From DATKMK01 sp035541895 (GTDB lineage: Bacteria; Desulfobacterota; Binatia; HRBIN30; JACQVA1): a DNA stretch of 64,000 nt. Position numbers and translations under genes: made by a program. The stretch spans positions 1 to 64,000 of the forward strand of contig DATKMK010000020.1 of NCBI GenBank assembly GCA_035541895.1. The letters run 5' to 3'. This document shows, piece after piece, positions 1-8,461 of the stretch (position 1 is its first letter; every line of letters starts with the position of its first letter). The notes beneath the pieces are model-generated. The model had not been told where the DNA came from and did not search any database. It worked only from the letters and a program-made list of their open reading frames with translations.

Positions 1-115
1 TCCTAAGTCAAGCTGACAAGCGGCCCGGCTCCCGAAGACCCAACCCATCGGTCTGGTGCGAAAAAAACGACCGCGATCATGCGGCTGCGGCTTGCCACCA
101 CCCTGCATTTCTCCC

Positions 116-143
116 TTGACACATTAACAGTTGTACGTCTAAA
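116..143 (+). promoter_or_regulatory. Candidate sigma70 promoter for the DUF1302 gene
   Basis: A perfect TTGACA (116-121) is followed after 16 bases by TCTAAA (138-143), which matches four of six bases of the -10 consensus. Transcription would begin near 150, leaving a leader of about 55 bases before the ATG at 206. A purine-rich AAAGGGGG lies just ahead of that start. The rest of 1-205 shows no gene. Confidence 0.45.
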
Positions 144-205
144 AGCGCGCAATTCATCGATGGCCAGCCGAACGGAGAACCCGGTTCGGCGAAAGGGGGT
201 ATCGC

Positions 206-1942
206 ATGCGGAGGGTGAAGACCTTGGTCAGGTGGTCGTGGCTGCTGGTGATACTCTTCGCCGTGGTCTCAGCGCGCTCTGCGACGGCCATCTATCTCGA
301 CGAAGACCAGACCATCAACCTGCGGGCGCGGGTCTACAGCCAAGGCGCGGTACGGATCAACGACTCGCAGGGGGATACCGTCCCGCGGACCTTCTCCGGC
401 CAGTTGGTCCAGAATCGCAATTTCTTCAATCCCGAACTGGAAGCCAAATTCACCTCATATACAACCTGGATGAAGAATGCGGGACTAGGCTGGTTGGCAC
501 CGGATGACTTCAGTGGCCGTCTGGCAGCGTGGGGCTTCTACGATGGCATTTACGACTATGGCAGCGGCCAATTCAACGAAGCGAGGAAGGTGATCAACTC
601 CACCTTCCCTCAATACACCGGGAAGCCGACGCACGCATGGTTCCTGGAAGGCCCAACGTTCAACCCCAAGGGTAAAACGTTGGACACGATCCTACCAGGT
701 TCGCAAGCGCAGGACCCCCACGACATCTACGCGACCCAACGCCGGGTCAACGAGTTGTACCTCAACTACAGCAAGGGCCCTGTATTCGTGCGTCTGGGGC
801 GTCAGGCGATCTCGTGGGGTGAATCGGATACGGTTGCGTTGCTCGATGCGAACAACCCGTTCGATCTCACGCTCGGGGCACCTGGAGTCTTTGAAGACCT
901 CGACGAGTCTCGAATTCCGTTGTGGACCGTCCGCACCAGTCTGAATCTGTTCGATACACTCGGGCCATTCTCCAGCGCGTTCGTCGAGTCGTATTGGGTA
1001 CCCGGCGACATCGACAACAACACCGGCATCCTGCCGCTCCTCGGGGCGAGCCCGTATTCTCCCCCTGGCCAAGATCCGCAGACCAATCCAACGATCGCAG
1101 CGTTCAACAAGCTCCCCGGTGTTGCGCCGTTCCAGTTCATCTTGCTCGACCAGGTACCGAAGCACGACTTCGACCAGAGCCGCTGGGGTGTCCGTACTCA
1201 AACCGTGGTCAACCGCCAGTTCACGGTGAGCGCGTGGTACTACACCACCTTTCAAGGTGTTCCGGCTCCGATCAAGACGGTACCGGTGGCGATCCCATCA
1301 GAGAAACGGAACCTGTTCATCGTCGCGACCCAGCACAAGCTGACGTCGGTGACCGGCATCTCCAACACGTTCTTCTTCGAGCCCCTCGACGGTATCATCC
1401 GGATGGAAGCCGAGTACTTCGACAACGAACCCAGCTTCATTCCGAACGTGAACCTCGCGCTCAAGAATCCTCTCAATAGCGGCGGCAGACTGCCGTACTC
1501 CGACCATCTGCGCTGGGAACTCGGATTTGATCGGTTCTTCTTCCTCCGCGCGCTGAACCCGACCAACAGCTTCACCCTGGTGAGTGCGATCGTCGGCGAT
1601 TGGAATATCAGCGAGACATCGAAGAAGGACTTCTACTCAGCGCAACAGAAGCCCGGCGCCTCAGGGCAGAGACCGCAGGATTTCGTTCAGGAAGAGAAGG
1701 TGGAAGCGTTTGGCCAGGTCCATCTGCAAAGTGACTACATGCACGGCCGGCTTTCCCCCGCGGTGACGTTCATTCAGAACGTCCGGGGTACGTACACCGT
1801 CACCGGCGACATTCTCTACCGCTGGACCGACTGGCTCCTGTTCGATGTGAGCGCGGTGACGATCGGCGGTGCGTTCCAGCAGCTCGGATACTTCCGCGAC
1901 CGCGACCAACTCGCGCTGCGCGTCACTTACCAACTGAACTAG
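206..1942 (+). CDS. DUF1302-type outer-membrane protein
   Basis: A 578-residue exported protein. The first 28 or so residues form a signal peptide (basic MRRVK, hydrophobic core, cleavage near ATA-IY). The mature part shows alternating aromatic and polar strands, an LRARVYSQGAVRINDSQ-like opening and a GRQAISWGESD motif around residues 198-208, as expected of the DUF1302 family. Length is normal for that family. DUF1302 proteins are taken to be outer-membrane barrels, often next to DUF1329 genes in lipid or hydrocarbon uptake clusters, but no DUF1329 partner is visible here. The substrate is unknown. It has its own likely promoter and faces the leftward cluster that follows. Confidence 0.8.
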   Translation: MRRVKTLVRWSWLLVILFAVVSARSATAIYLDEDQTINLRARVYSQGAVRINDSQGDTVPRTFSGQLVQNRNFFNPELEAKFTSYTTWMKNAGLGWLAPDDFSGRLAAWGFYDGIYDYGSGQFNEARKVINSTFPQYTGKPTHAWFLEGPTFNPKGKTLDTILPGSQAQDPHDIYATQRRVNELYLNYSKGPVFVRLGRQAISWGESDTVALLDANNPFDLTLGAPGVFEDLDESRIPLWTVRTSLNLFDTLGPFSSAFVESYWVPGDIDNNTGILPLLGASPYSPPGQDPQTNPTIAAFNKLPGVAPFQFILLDQVPKHDFDQSRWGVRTQTVVNRQFTVSAWYYTTFQGVPAPIKTVPVAIPSEKRNLFIVATQHKLTSVTGISNTFFFEPLDGIIRMEAEYFDNEPSFIPNVNLALKNPLNSGGRLPYSDHLRWELGFDRFFFLRALNPTNSFTLVSAIVGDWNISETSKKDFYSAQQKPGASGQRPQDFVQEEKVEAFGQVHLQSDYMHGRLSPAVTFIQNVRGTYTVTGDILYRWTDWLLFDVSAVTIGGAFQQLGYFRDRDQLALRVTYQLN

Positions 1943-1963
1943 TCACGCGGCTGCGCAGGGACG

Positions 1964-2344
1964 TCACGGTTTGCTCGTCCCGGCGCGGCCGTAGCGATCC
2001 TCCAGGCGCACGACGTCGTTCAACTCCGGCGTCGATGCTTCCAGCACATCGCACGCTTCGATCGCGATCATCCGGTGCCGCAGCCCGGTGTGGATTCGGA
2101 AACTGTCGCCGGGTTCAAGCATCATCGCGCGCGGTGCCGCATCGCCTTCGGCCACGTCGAGCTGCAAGCGACCGCTGAGGAGATAGATCGTTTCGTCTTT
2201 CTGCTGGTGGTACTGGTAGCTGAGCGCCTGGCCCTGTTCGATGTGCAGGATCTTGCCGACGTAGCGTTCGGTGTGGGCCCAAATCAGTTCGTAACCCCAC
2301 GGCTTGTCGACCCGTCGCGGAGCGATCGCAGCCATGATCGTCAT
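1964..2344 (-). CDS. Small cupin protein (mannose-6-phosphate isomerase-like)
   Basis: A single-domain cupin of 126 residues. It opens with the VDKPWGYE pattern seen in mannose-6-phosphate isomerase-type cupins. It then shows a metal-binding H-x-H-like region (YQYHQQKDETIYLLSG) and a second cupin motif (PGDSFRIHTGLRHR). The ATG at 2344 overlaps the TGA of the upstream UbiA-type gene (ATGA), which fixes the start and implies translational coupling. Association with the UbiA and SIS genes suggests activated-sugar or polyprenyl-sugar metabolism. The exact reaction cannot be told from sequence. Confidence 0.75.
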   Translation of the reverse strand: MTIMAAIAPRRVDKPWGYELIWAHTERYVGKILHIEQGQALSYQYHQQKDETIYLLSGRLQLDVAEGDAAPRAMMLEPGDSFRIHTGLRHRMIAIEACDVLEASTPELNDVVRLEDRYGRAGTSKP

Positions 2345-3276
2345 ACACCAACGTAGATCAGCAACGTCGCGGTCAGAATCCACAACAGCAGGTTCACGCG
2401 CAGCGGGGGATCGGTCAGCAGCAACTGCGCCGGATTGCCGCCTTCATCGCGCTGGTGCACCAAGTACAAGTAGCGAAAGATGCCGAACAGCACGAACGGA
2501 ATCGTCAGATAGAGCTTGTCGGTGCCGAGCTTGCGGGTGACCTCGGGCGACGCGGTGTAGATCGCGTACGCCACCACCGTCGACGCGGTCACCACCGCAA
2601 TCATTTGATCGAGGAAGTACGGGCTGTACTCCCGCAGGATGCTGCGATGCTCGGTTGCGTCGCCTTCGAGCAGTACCAATTCGTGCCGGCGCTTTCCGAA
2701 ACTGAGGAACAACGCACCGAGAAACGTGCAGATGATCAGCCACGACGACACCGGGACATCGATCACCACCCCGCCCGCGATCGCGCGAATCACGAAACCC
2801 GCGGCGATCGACATGACGTCGAGAATGACCGCATCCTTCAGATGAAACGTGTAGGCGACTTGCAGCGCGAAATAGACGGCAACCAGTCCGGCGAAACCCG
2901 CCCCGAGCACGCCGGCGCCAATCAGTCCGACGACCACCAAACCAACGCTCAGCCCCACGGCAGTCGCACGGCTGACGCGTCCGGCCGGCAGCGGGCGCCG
3001 GCACTTCTCCGGATGCTGGCGGTCGCGCTCGCAATCGTGCAGGTCGTTCATCACGTACGCACCGCTCGCGACGAGGCAGAACGTCAGGAACGCTGCGGCA
3101 CATACCGCCACGTCGTGCACCACGAACAAGCGCTTGGCAAAGATCACGGCGGCAAACACGACGGCGTTCTTGTGCCACTGATACGGTCGCAGCAACTGGA
3201 CTAGGTCTCGCACCGCCGCCGGTGCCGACGCCGACATGGACGCCGCTTGCGCGGAACTCGTCGGGGTCTTCATCAT
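2341..3276 (-). CDS. UbiA-family prenyltransferase, decaprenyl-phosphate phosphoribosyltransferase-like
   Basis: A 311-residue polytopic membrane protein with about nine hydrophobic segments. The Mg-binding motif NDLHDCERDRQHPEKCRRP (about residues 77-95) has the ND-x2-D-x3-D-x2-HP-x-K-x2-RP form typical of the DPPR-synthase branch of the UbiA superfamily. Those enzymes move phosphoribose from PRPP to polyprenyl phosphate. A second loop (FGKRRHELVLLEG) is also typical. The start at 3276 lies four bases past the TAA of the SIS gene, and the stop overlaps the cupin start, so the three genes form one operon. Activity is inferred from the family motif. The lipid acceptor and end product are unknown. 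Confidence 0.78.
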   Translation of the reverse strand: MMKTPTSSAQAASMSASAPAAVRDLVQLLRPYQWHKNAVVFAAVIFAKRLFVVHDVAVCAAAFLTFCLVASGAYVMNDLHDCERDRQHPEKCRRPLPAGRVSRATAVGLSVGLVVVGLIGAGVLGAGFAGLVAVYFALQVAYTFHLKDAVILDVMSIAAGFVIRAIAGGVVIDVPVSSWLIICTFLGALFLSFGKRRHELVLLEGDATEHRSILREYSPYFLDQMIAVVTASTVVAYAIYTASPEVTRKLGTDKLYLTIPFVLFGIFRYLYLVHQRDEGGNPAQLLLTDPPLRVNLLLWILTATLLIYVGV

Positions 3277-3280
3277 TGTC

Positions 3281-3844
3281 TTACGCACAGAGGTAGCGGT
3301 CGCGGACATGCGAATAAACGGCATGGAGCGCAATCAGATGTAGGTCTTCGATGTGCTGCACGTTGTCACTCGGCACGCGCACGCAATGATCGACGAGCGT
3401 CTTCAGCTCGCCGCCATCCTGCCCGGTGAATCCGATCGTGCACGCGCCGGCCGCGTGACCCAAGCGCATCGCCTCCAACACGTTGGGCGAGCGGCCGCTC
3501 GCACTGACGCCGATGACGACATCGCCGGCGCGCACGAAATTCCGCAGTTGCTCCGCGAACACCATGCGATACTCGGTATCATTGGCCCACGCGGTCATGA
3601 GCGACACATTGTCGGTCAACGCCAACACGCGCAGTCGGCGCCGCGAGCCCGTGACGTCGCCTTTGCTCAGATCGTTGGCGAAGTGCGATGCGGTGGCCGC
3701 GCTGCCGCCGTTGCCCATGACGAAAATCGCGCGATCGCTCTGCCCGGCTTCGATGATCCGCCGGCTGACCGCCTCGATCGCGTCGAGCGGCATCTGCTGC
3801 GCCAGCCCCGCCGTGCGATCGAGATACGCGCGCAAATCGCTCAT
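3281..3844 (-). CDS. gmhA: SIS-domain sugar isomerase, sedoheptulose-7-phosphate isomerase-like
   Basis: A 187-residue single SIS domain. The phosphosugar-binding GNGGSAATASHFANDL (residues about 44-59), the GVSASGRSPNV loop and the C-terminal VQHIEDLH-L helix match phosphoheptose isomerase (GmhA). GmhA converts sedoheptulose 7-phosphate to heptose 7-phosphate on the route to LPS core or S-layer glycan. It is first in an operon with the UbiA-type and cupin genes. The neighbours make a sugar-nucleotide or lipid-linked sugar role plausible, so another ketose-aldose isomerisation within the family remains possible. Confidence 0.8.
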   Translation of the reverse strand: MSDLRAYLDRTAGLAQQMPLDAIEAVSRRIIEAGQSDRAIFVMGNGGSAATASHFANDLSKGDVTGSRRRLRVLALTDNVSLMTAWANDTEYRMVFAEQLRNFVRAGDVVIGVSASGRSPNVLEAMRLGHAAGACTIGFTGQDGGELKTLVDHCVRVPSDNVQHIEDLHLIALHAVYSHVRDRYLCA

Positions 3845-3902
3845 GCCCGTGGATTTGTACCTGCCGGTTCACGTGCGGGTCAAGCAAGCGTGGAGAAACC
3901 GC

Positions 3903-6206
3903 TCACCCGACCAATACGCCGTTCGCTCGCAATGCGCCGATCCGCTCGCGGCCATACCCAAGCAGCTCACCGAGAATGGCTTCGCCGTGTTCACCGAGTT
4001 GCGGTGCGGGCCGCTGGATCGTCACCGGCGTGGCGGCATATTTCACCAACGTGCCGGTTTGGCGAAACTCGCCCCAGTGCGGCGCCGTCGCCGTGTGTAG
4101 GAGATCGTTGGCGGCAATCTGGGGATCGCTGAACAGCTCCGCGACGTTCCACACCGGAGCCGCCGGAATCTGGTCCCCCGCCAACCGTCCCAGCACTTCC
4201 TCGCGTTGCTGTTGCCCAAACCATTCGACAAGCGCGGCGCCCGTGGGGCCATCGGCAGGCTCACTACTCGGATCGACTTCACTCGCGGTTGGGACGGCGA
4301 TGGTTCGCAGCCCAGGCCAGTGTGCGGCATTCGCGCTGAGAAAGATCCAGCCGTCGCGGCAGCGATAGGCGCGTCGCAAGGGATGCCGGCCGATGAGGTC
4401 CGGCCCGCCGTTCTCCATATCGGGTCTGCCCTCGTAGAAGAGAAACTCACCCGACTGGACCGTCAACGCAGCTTGCGCCAAGGACGTCTCAACCAATTGT
4501 CCGCGGCCGGTCTGTTCGCGTGCATACAACGCCGCCATGACGCCGAAGGCTGCCAACAAGCCCACCGCGTAATCGCACACCGCACAGGCGAGAAACACCG
4601 GATCGCCGCCGTGCCCGCCTTGCGCCGCCATGATGCCGCTGCGCGCCTGCAGCAAGGGATCGAAGCCGGCTTCGTGCCCGCGCGGGCCGCTGGTGCCGAA
4701 CGCCGTGATGCTGCCGTAGACCAGCCGCGGGTTGAGCGTGGCGACGGTCTCGTAGTCGACGCCGAGTCGGCGCGTCGCTCCGGGTCGGAGATTCTCCACC
4801 AACGCGTCCGCCTTGCGCACCAGATCGTGTACGACCGTGCGCGCCTCGGGTTTGGAGAAGTCCAACGCCACACCGCGTTTGTTCTGATTCCATCCGTAGA
4901 AGCCGAACCCGAACGCACGAAACGGATCGCCGCTCGGCGGCTCGATTTTGATCACCTCGGCGCCCGCCAGCGCGAGCTGCATCCCGGCCGACGGTCCCGC
5001 GATGTAGCTGGTGAAGTCCAAGACGAGACGACCGGCCAGTGGGCCACTGGCCTCGCAGATGGCGGATGGCGGATCGCGGATCGCCGGAGTTCGGCTCACT
5101 CGCCACTGGTCACTCGTCACTGCGTCGTCGAGCTGCGGGGCGGGGCACCGGATCGCACCAGGCGTGTCGCGCAGATCGACCGGCACGCCCATCTGGATGC
5201 TGCGGCCGAGTTGCGGATCGTCGATCTCGGGGCAGAGACGGCGGTGCTCCACCTGTGGATCGCGGAGAAAATCGGTGCGCGTCAGCACCGGCGCACACGG
5301 GATGTCGGCTGCTTCGAGCCGCTGCAGCCATTCGGCACGCGGCCGGGTCGCAACGATCGACTGCACGAGCGCTTTGATTTCCTCCCAGTACCCCGGGCTG
5401 ATTGCCCACGGCGCGCCATCGAAGCGCGGATCCGAAACCAATTCGGGCCGCTCGAACACCAGACACAGCTTGTTGAAGAAGGTCGGGTTGCCGCAGGCGA
5501 TGAACAACCAGTCGTCGCTGGCCTTGAAGAGCCGGTAGATCGGAATCACGCCGAGCGGATCGCGCACCATCTGCATCACGCGTTGCAACGCGGGATGGTC
5601 GACGACGCTACCGGTCTGCATGGCCAGCGCGCCGGCGAGCCAGGACACTTCGATCTGCTGCCCGCGTCCGTCGCGTGCGCGCGCCAGCAGCGCCGCGCAG
5701 ACCGCACCGGCCGCCAGCATCGCGGTGCCGTAACTCGCCACCGGAAGGGTGAGGAACACCGGCCCCTCGCGATACGCCCACTGACTGGCCATCAACGCGC
5801 CGCGCGCCGCGATCAAATCGTCATGCGCCGCCGCCTGCGCGGCCTCGCCGCGACTGCCGAACGGCGGCATCCAACAATGAATCAACCCTGGGTTGCCGGC
5901 CGCGAGGGCCTCGAACTTGAGAGCTGGGCGATCAGCAAACCAATCGGAGATCAACACGTCGGCACCGGCACACAGGCTGCGAAGCCGCTCGCGGCCGGCG
6001 TCGGTCGCAAGATCGGCGACCGCCGTGCGCTTGCTGCGATTCCACACATGAAAGCCCGGCAGCGATCGCGCCCGATCGCCGCCCGGCGGCTCGATCTTGA
6101 TCACGTCCGCGCCCTGCTCCGCCAACAACATCGCCGCGAACGGCCCGGCAATGTCCTGCGCACATTCGACGATGCGAATGCCGGTTAGAGCTCCGGACGC
6201 GCTCAT
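3903..6206 (-). CDS. Tandem-fused class III CoA-transferase (CaiB/BaiF), N-half lacking the catalytic Asp
   Basis: 767 residues made of two full CaiB/BaiF domains (about 1-365 and 390-767), joined by a linker rich in repeated Arg/Ser. Each half has the opening (R/L)I-V-E/D then GPFAAML or GPSAGMQL, the VIKIEPP nucleotide-contact strand and the GRGQ-x-(V/I)E helix. In the family the nucleophilic Asp sits in a GD-x3-G stretch about 22 residues ahead of GRGQ. The second half keeps it (CDYAVGLL), but the first half reads ASYGTAML with Ser instead. The ATG at 6206 has AGGAGG upstream and overlaps the stop of the toxin remnant (TGATG). Substrate unknown; an acyl-CoA/carnitine or dicarboxylate transfer is the usual role. 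Confidence 0.85.
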   Translation of the reverse strand: MSASGALTGIRIVECAQDIAGPFAAMLLAEQGADVIKIEPPGGDRARSLPGFHVWNRSKRTAVADLATDAGRERLRSLCAGADVLISDWFADRPALKFEALAAGNPGLIHCWMPPFGSRGEAAQAAAHDDLIAARGALMASQWAYREGPVFLTLPVASYGTAMLAAGAVCAALLARARDGRGQQIEVSWLAGALAMQTGSVVDHPALQRVMQMVRDPLGVIPIYRLFKASDDWLFIACGNPTFFNKLCLVFERPELVSDPRFDGAPWAISPGYWEEIKALVQSIVATRPRAEWLQRLEAADIPCAPVLTRTDFLRDPQVEHRRLCPEIDDPQLGRSIQMGVPVDLRDTPGAIRCPAPQLDDAVTSDQWRVSRTPAIRDPPSAICEASGPLAGRLVLDFTSYIAGPSAGMQLALAGAEVIKIEPPSGDPFRAFGFGFYGWNQNKRGVALDFSKPEARTVVHDLVRKADALVENLRPGATRRLGVDYETVATLNPRLVYGSITAFGTSGPRGHEAGFDPLLQARSGIMAAQGGHGGDPVFLACAVCDYAVGLLAAFGVMAALYAREQTGRGQLVETSLAQAALTVQSGEFLFYEGRPDMENGGPDLIGRHPLRRAYRCRDGWIFLSANAAHWPGLRTIAVPTASEVDPSSEPADGPTGAALVEWFGQQQREEVLGRLAGDQIPAAPVWNVAELFSDPQIAANDLLHTATAPHWGEFRQTGTLVKYAATPVTIQRPAPQLGEHGEAILGELLGYGRERIGALRANGVLVG

Positions 6207-6572
6207 CAACCCTCCTCTGAGACTGCCGGTGGCCGGACGCGAAGCCGCCCAGGTTCGGCGGTGACGATGGCGCCAGCTTCAAGTGCGGGGCCGTGGAGAT
6301 GCAACACGTGAAGACAGATCGCGGCCTGACGCGTGGCCGAATAGTTCACCAAGCGCAGCGATCCCCGCGTGCGGTTGGCCGCGAACGATCGCGATCTCGC
6401 CATAGTCTTTGTCGAGGGTGACAATGACACGGCCCTCGTCTCGCGCGCGAGCGAGCAGTTGCTCGTCGCCCGGATCTTCCTCCGAATCTCCCGCCCAGAT
6501 GACGTCGTGTCCGGCCTCGACAAGCTCGCGTTTGGCACCGCCCCACACCCACGTGCCTAGGAGAAGCTTCAT
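6206..6572 (-). pseudogene. Frameshifted DUF5615 PIN-like toxin
   Basis: The start at 6572 overlaps the antitoxin stop (TGATG) and reads MKLLLGTWVWGGAKREL, followed by EEDPGDEQLL and RVIVTLDKDYGEIAIVRGQPHAGI, clear DUF5615 signatures. After AGI the frame is lost. The rest of the domain (LRLVNYSATRQAAICLHVL and AGAIVTAEPGRLRVRPP) continues in the next frame to a stop at 6206-6208. One surplus base near 6359 explains this. The usual acidic residue after MKLLL is Gly here, so the toxin would lack a catalytic Asp even without the shift. It is probably dead. A sequencing error could explain the frameshift but not the lost Asp. Confidence 0.75.
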
Positions 6573-6823
6573 CACTGCGAGTTCAACAGCAGCGGTTCGA
6601 CGCGTTCGTGCCCAACCAGACGGCGCGCATAGACAAGGCAGGCGCGAATATCTTCGTGCTCAAGCCACGGATAGCCGGGCAGCACTGTCTCAGGGCTGTC
6701 ACCAGCCGCCAGCGTGCCGAGCACGCGCTCCACGGCCAAGCGTCGACCACGGATGATCGGCTTGCCCCCGAATACCTTCGGGTCCACCGTGATGCGCTTA
6801 ACCAACTCGTCTTCGTCTGGCAT
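6572..6823 (-). CDS. DUF433 antitoxin
   Basis: An 83-residue protein with the DUF433 core: ITVDPKVFGGKPIIRGRR (about residues 11-28), then VERVLGTLAAGDSPETVLPGYPWLEHEDIRACLVYARR. DUF433 proteins are winged-helix-like antitoxins paired with DUF5615 PIN-like RNase toxins, as here. The gene is intact, with GGGAG ahead of the ATG, while its toxin is broken. It overlaps the toxin start. It may survive as a regulator or simply be young debris. Confidence 0.82.
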   Translation of the reverse strand: MPDEDELVKRITVDPKVFGGKPIIRGRRLAVERVLGTLAAGDSPETVLPGYPWLEHEDIRACLVYARRLVGHERVEPLLLNSQ

Positions 6824-6845
6824 GTTTGCTCCCTACGTGAAATGA

Positions 6846-6918
6846 ATCTTATCACTCTGTTCGCGCGCGATGGAAGGTACGCGATACTCGCGGCACCATA
6901 CTGGCGGCGCTCGATACT
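6846..6918 (-). promoter_or_regulatory. Likely antitoxin promoter with a short direct repeat
   Basis: Reading leftward, TAAGAT (6851-6846) is a fair -10 box 22 bases ahead of the DUF433 start. Upstream of it the pentamer ATACT occurs three times (6884, 6898 and 6914 on the + strand), the first two each followed by a base and GCGGC. Iterated sites at a toxin-antitoxin promoter often bind the antitoxin. This is inference from position and repetition only. Confidence 0.35.
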
Positions 6919-7004
6919 ACCAGTGGTCCAGTGAAGCACTTAGGCAATGCTTCTACCGCTGCGAGGCGAGTCGTTACGAGTGTGCGGCGCACTGCTTCGG
7001 GGAC

Positions 7005-7406
7005 TTACGTTCGCCGTTCCGCATGGTGCAGGAACGCTCGGACGCGATTTGCATAGATTCTGATCGTGACCCGCGAGAGTCCCTTGGCGTGCAACGCATT
7101 GAAGAAGGCGTCGATGTCCCGCAACTGCAGATCACGCAGGGCGCGATTGCCCTCGTTGAGCCATACAAGGAAGCGCTCGACATGCCACCGGCGATTCCGC
7201 ACGGTGTTGCGGGCTGGCTTGAAGCCCTGCATGCGTGTGGAGTTCATAGGCGGCAACCAGCAGGCGTCGCTGCCACCTTCTTGAGGCCAGTTCCTCGTCT
7301 AGCCTTGCTCGACACAATGCTCCAGGAACCGCTCGCGTTCGGCAGAATACGGTGCGGCCTTGTGGTGGACAACGGCACAGAGTTTACCGAAAATCCGATC
7401 GAACAT
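7005..7406 (-). pseudogene. Decayed tyrosine recombinase (integrase) N-terminal remnant
   Basis: The gene starts at 7406 behind a strong GAGAGGAGG and reads MFDRIFGKLCAVVHH and SAERERFLEHCVEQG to an in-frame TAG near 7300. The next part (LDEELASRRWQRRLLVAAYEL) is readable only two bases out of frame. From about 7225 the original frame resumes with ARNTVRNRRWHVERFLVWLN and LSRVTIRIYANRVRAFLHHA, the SAM-like core-binding domain of XerC/D-type integrases, and stops at 7005. The catalytic domain (R-HxxR-Y) is absent. Two offsetting indels plus loss of the 3' end make it a pseudogene. The 7407-7612 stretch next to it shows nothing. Confidence 0.65.
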
Positions 7407-7612
7407 AGACGACCTCCTCTCGGGAAATTTGTTGCCCCCGTGTGGCCAATTTATGTTGCGTCGGGAATGGAAATCGCCGACAGAGGTCAGCTGCTAGCCC
7501 GGAAGCTCAATTGGCGGCATTCCCGCGAACGGAGCGCACCCGCCACCTGCGGCGAGGCGAACGTAGCCCAGGCTCAGGCGACGGTCAGATTCCGGCCTTC
7601 GCTGGATCGACG

Positions 7613-8068
7613 CTAACCGACGACCGCCGACAGCTTGTAGAGTGTTTCTCCCCAGCCCCGGTCGCGATCCTTCGCGGTGTCACTGCCATCGAGGATCGCC
7701 AGCTGATCGGTCACCCGAATGTCACAGCGCTGGCCTTGGGATGCGAACTCGACGGTCACCATCGATACCGTGATGCGCGTGTCCCCGCGCGCGATCGTCA
7801 TCGCGTAACAGATGCGACGCTCGGGCACGATATCGACGTAGTGGCAGTCTTCGACGAACGTCTCGTTCGGCGGCCCGAACGTGAACCGTTTGCCGCCGCC
7901 GACCCGGAAGTCATGCGTCAGCATCTTCGCGGTCCAGCTCTCGTCGCCTGGTACGTACCAGCGCTCAAGCTCGGCTCTGTCGGTCCACGCTCGGTAGACG
8001 CGCTCGACGCTCGCGTTGTACGATCGGCGCACAACGACGGTGTCATGGACGACGCTTCGCTCTTCCAT
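7613..8068 (-). CDS. SRPBCC / AHSA1-type START-fold protein
   Basis: A 151-residue protein beginning VVVRRSYNASVERVYRAWTDRAELERWYVPG, the usual entry to the AHSA1 (Hsp90 ATPase activator homologue) branch of the SRPBCC superfamily. It also has a conserved DFRVGGG turn and a GWGETLYKLSAVV C-terminal helix that closes the hydrophobic cavity. It overlaps the upstream ArsR gene by 26 bases. ArsR plus SRPBCC pairs are common small operons, and the second gene is usually under control of the first. Ligand unknown. Confidence 0.85.
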   Translation of the reverse strand: MEERSVVHDTVVVRRSYNASVERVYRAWTDRAELERWYVPGDESWTAKMLTHDFRVGGGKRFTFGPPNETFVEDCHYVDIVPERRICYAMTIARGDTRITVSMVTVEFASQGQRCDIRVTDQLAILDGSDTAKDRDRGWGETLYKLSAVVG

Positions 8069-8414
8069 GGCCCTTCCTCCCTTTTGCCTCTTCGTTCTTC
8101 AGATGGGCGGCCAGAGCGTCGAGGCGTTGCTCCCATGCGACTCGACGCGCGAGTACCCAGTCTTCGACCGCCCGGAACCCCGCGGCGTCGAGACGACACC
8201 AGCGCACGCGACCCCGCTTCTCCCACATCACCAGCCGCGAGCCTGCGAGAACCTGGAGGTGCTGGTGGACGGCGGGGAGCGACATCGGCAGTGGCGCCGC
8301 AAGATCGGATACGCTCGCCGGAGCACGGGACAGCCGGTCGAGGATCGCCCGCCGAGTTGGGTCCGCCAGGGCTCGGAATGCGGCGTCGAGCTGGGCCGCC
8401 TGATGATTAAGCAT
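8043..8414 (-). CDS. ArsR-family transcriptional regulator
   Basis: 123 residues with the ArsR winged helix: FRALADPTRRAILDRLSRA (about 13-31), a recognition helix around LPMSLPAVHQHLQVLAGSRLV, and a wing with KRGRVRWCRLD. No paired metal-binding cysteines are seen, so it is unlikely to be a metalloregulator. It is the type usually found ahead of SRPBCC genes. No Shine-Dalgarno sequence precedes the ATG at 8414. The ATG lies inside a near-perfect palindrome, so the message may be leaderless and self-repressed. Confidence 0.85.
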   Translation of the reverse strand: MLNHQAAQLDAAFRALADPTRRAILDRLSRAPASVSDLAAPLPMSLPAVHQHLQVLAGSRLVMWEKRGRVRWCRLDAAGFRAVEDWVLARRVAWEQRLDALAAHLKNEEAKGRKGHGRAKRRP

Positions 8415-8422
8415 ATACTTAA
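8407..8422. promoter_or_regulatory. Candidate ArsR operator overlapping its own start codon
   Basis: TTAAGCATATACTTAA is a 16-base near-palindrome with one mismatched pair. It covers the ATG (8412-8414) of the ArsR gene. It is strikingly AT-rich against the surrounding DNA, and its size and symmetry suit a dimeric winged-helix repressor. Confidence 0.5.
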
Positions 8423-8461
8423 GTAACTAGACCAGCCGGCGCGTCGGGTCAAGCGCGAACG

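Noticed and set aside
4206..6188. A 660-residue open frame on the + strand opposite the CoA-transferase gene
   Set aside because: It is rich in Arg, Ala, His and Gly with no domain pattern, and the opposite strand encodes a clear enzyme. It is a by-product of high GC content.
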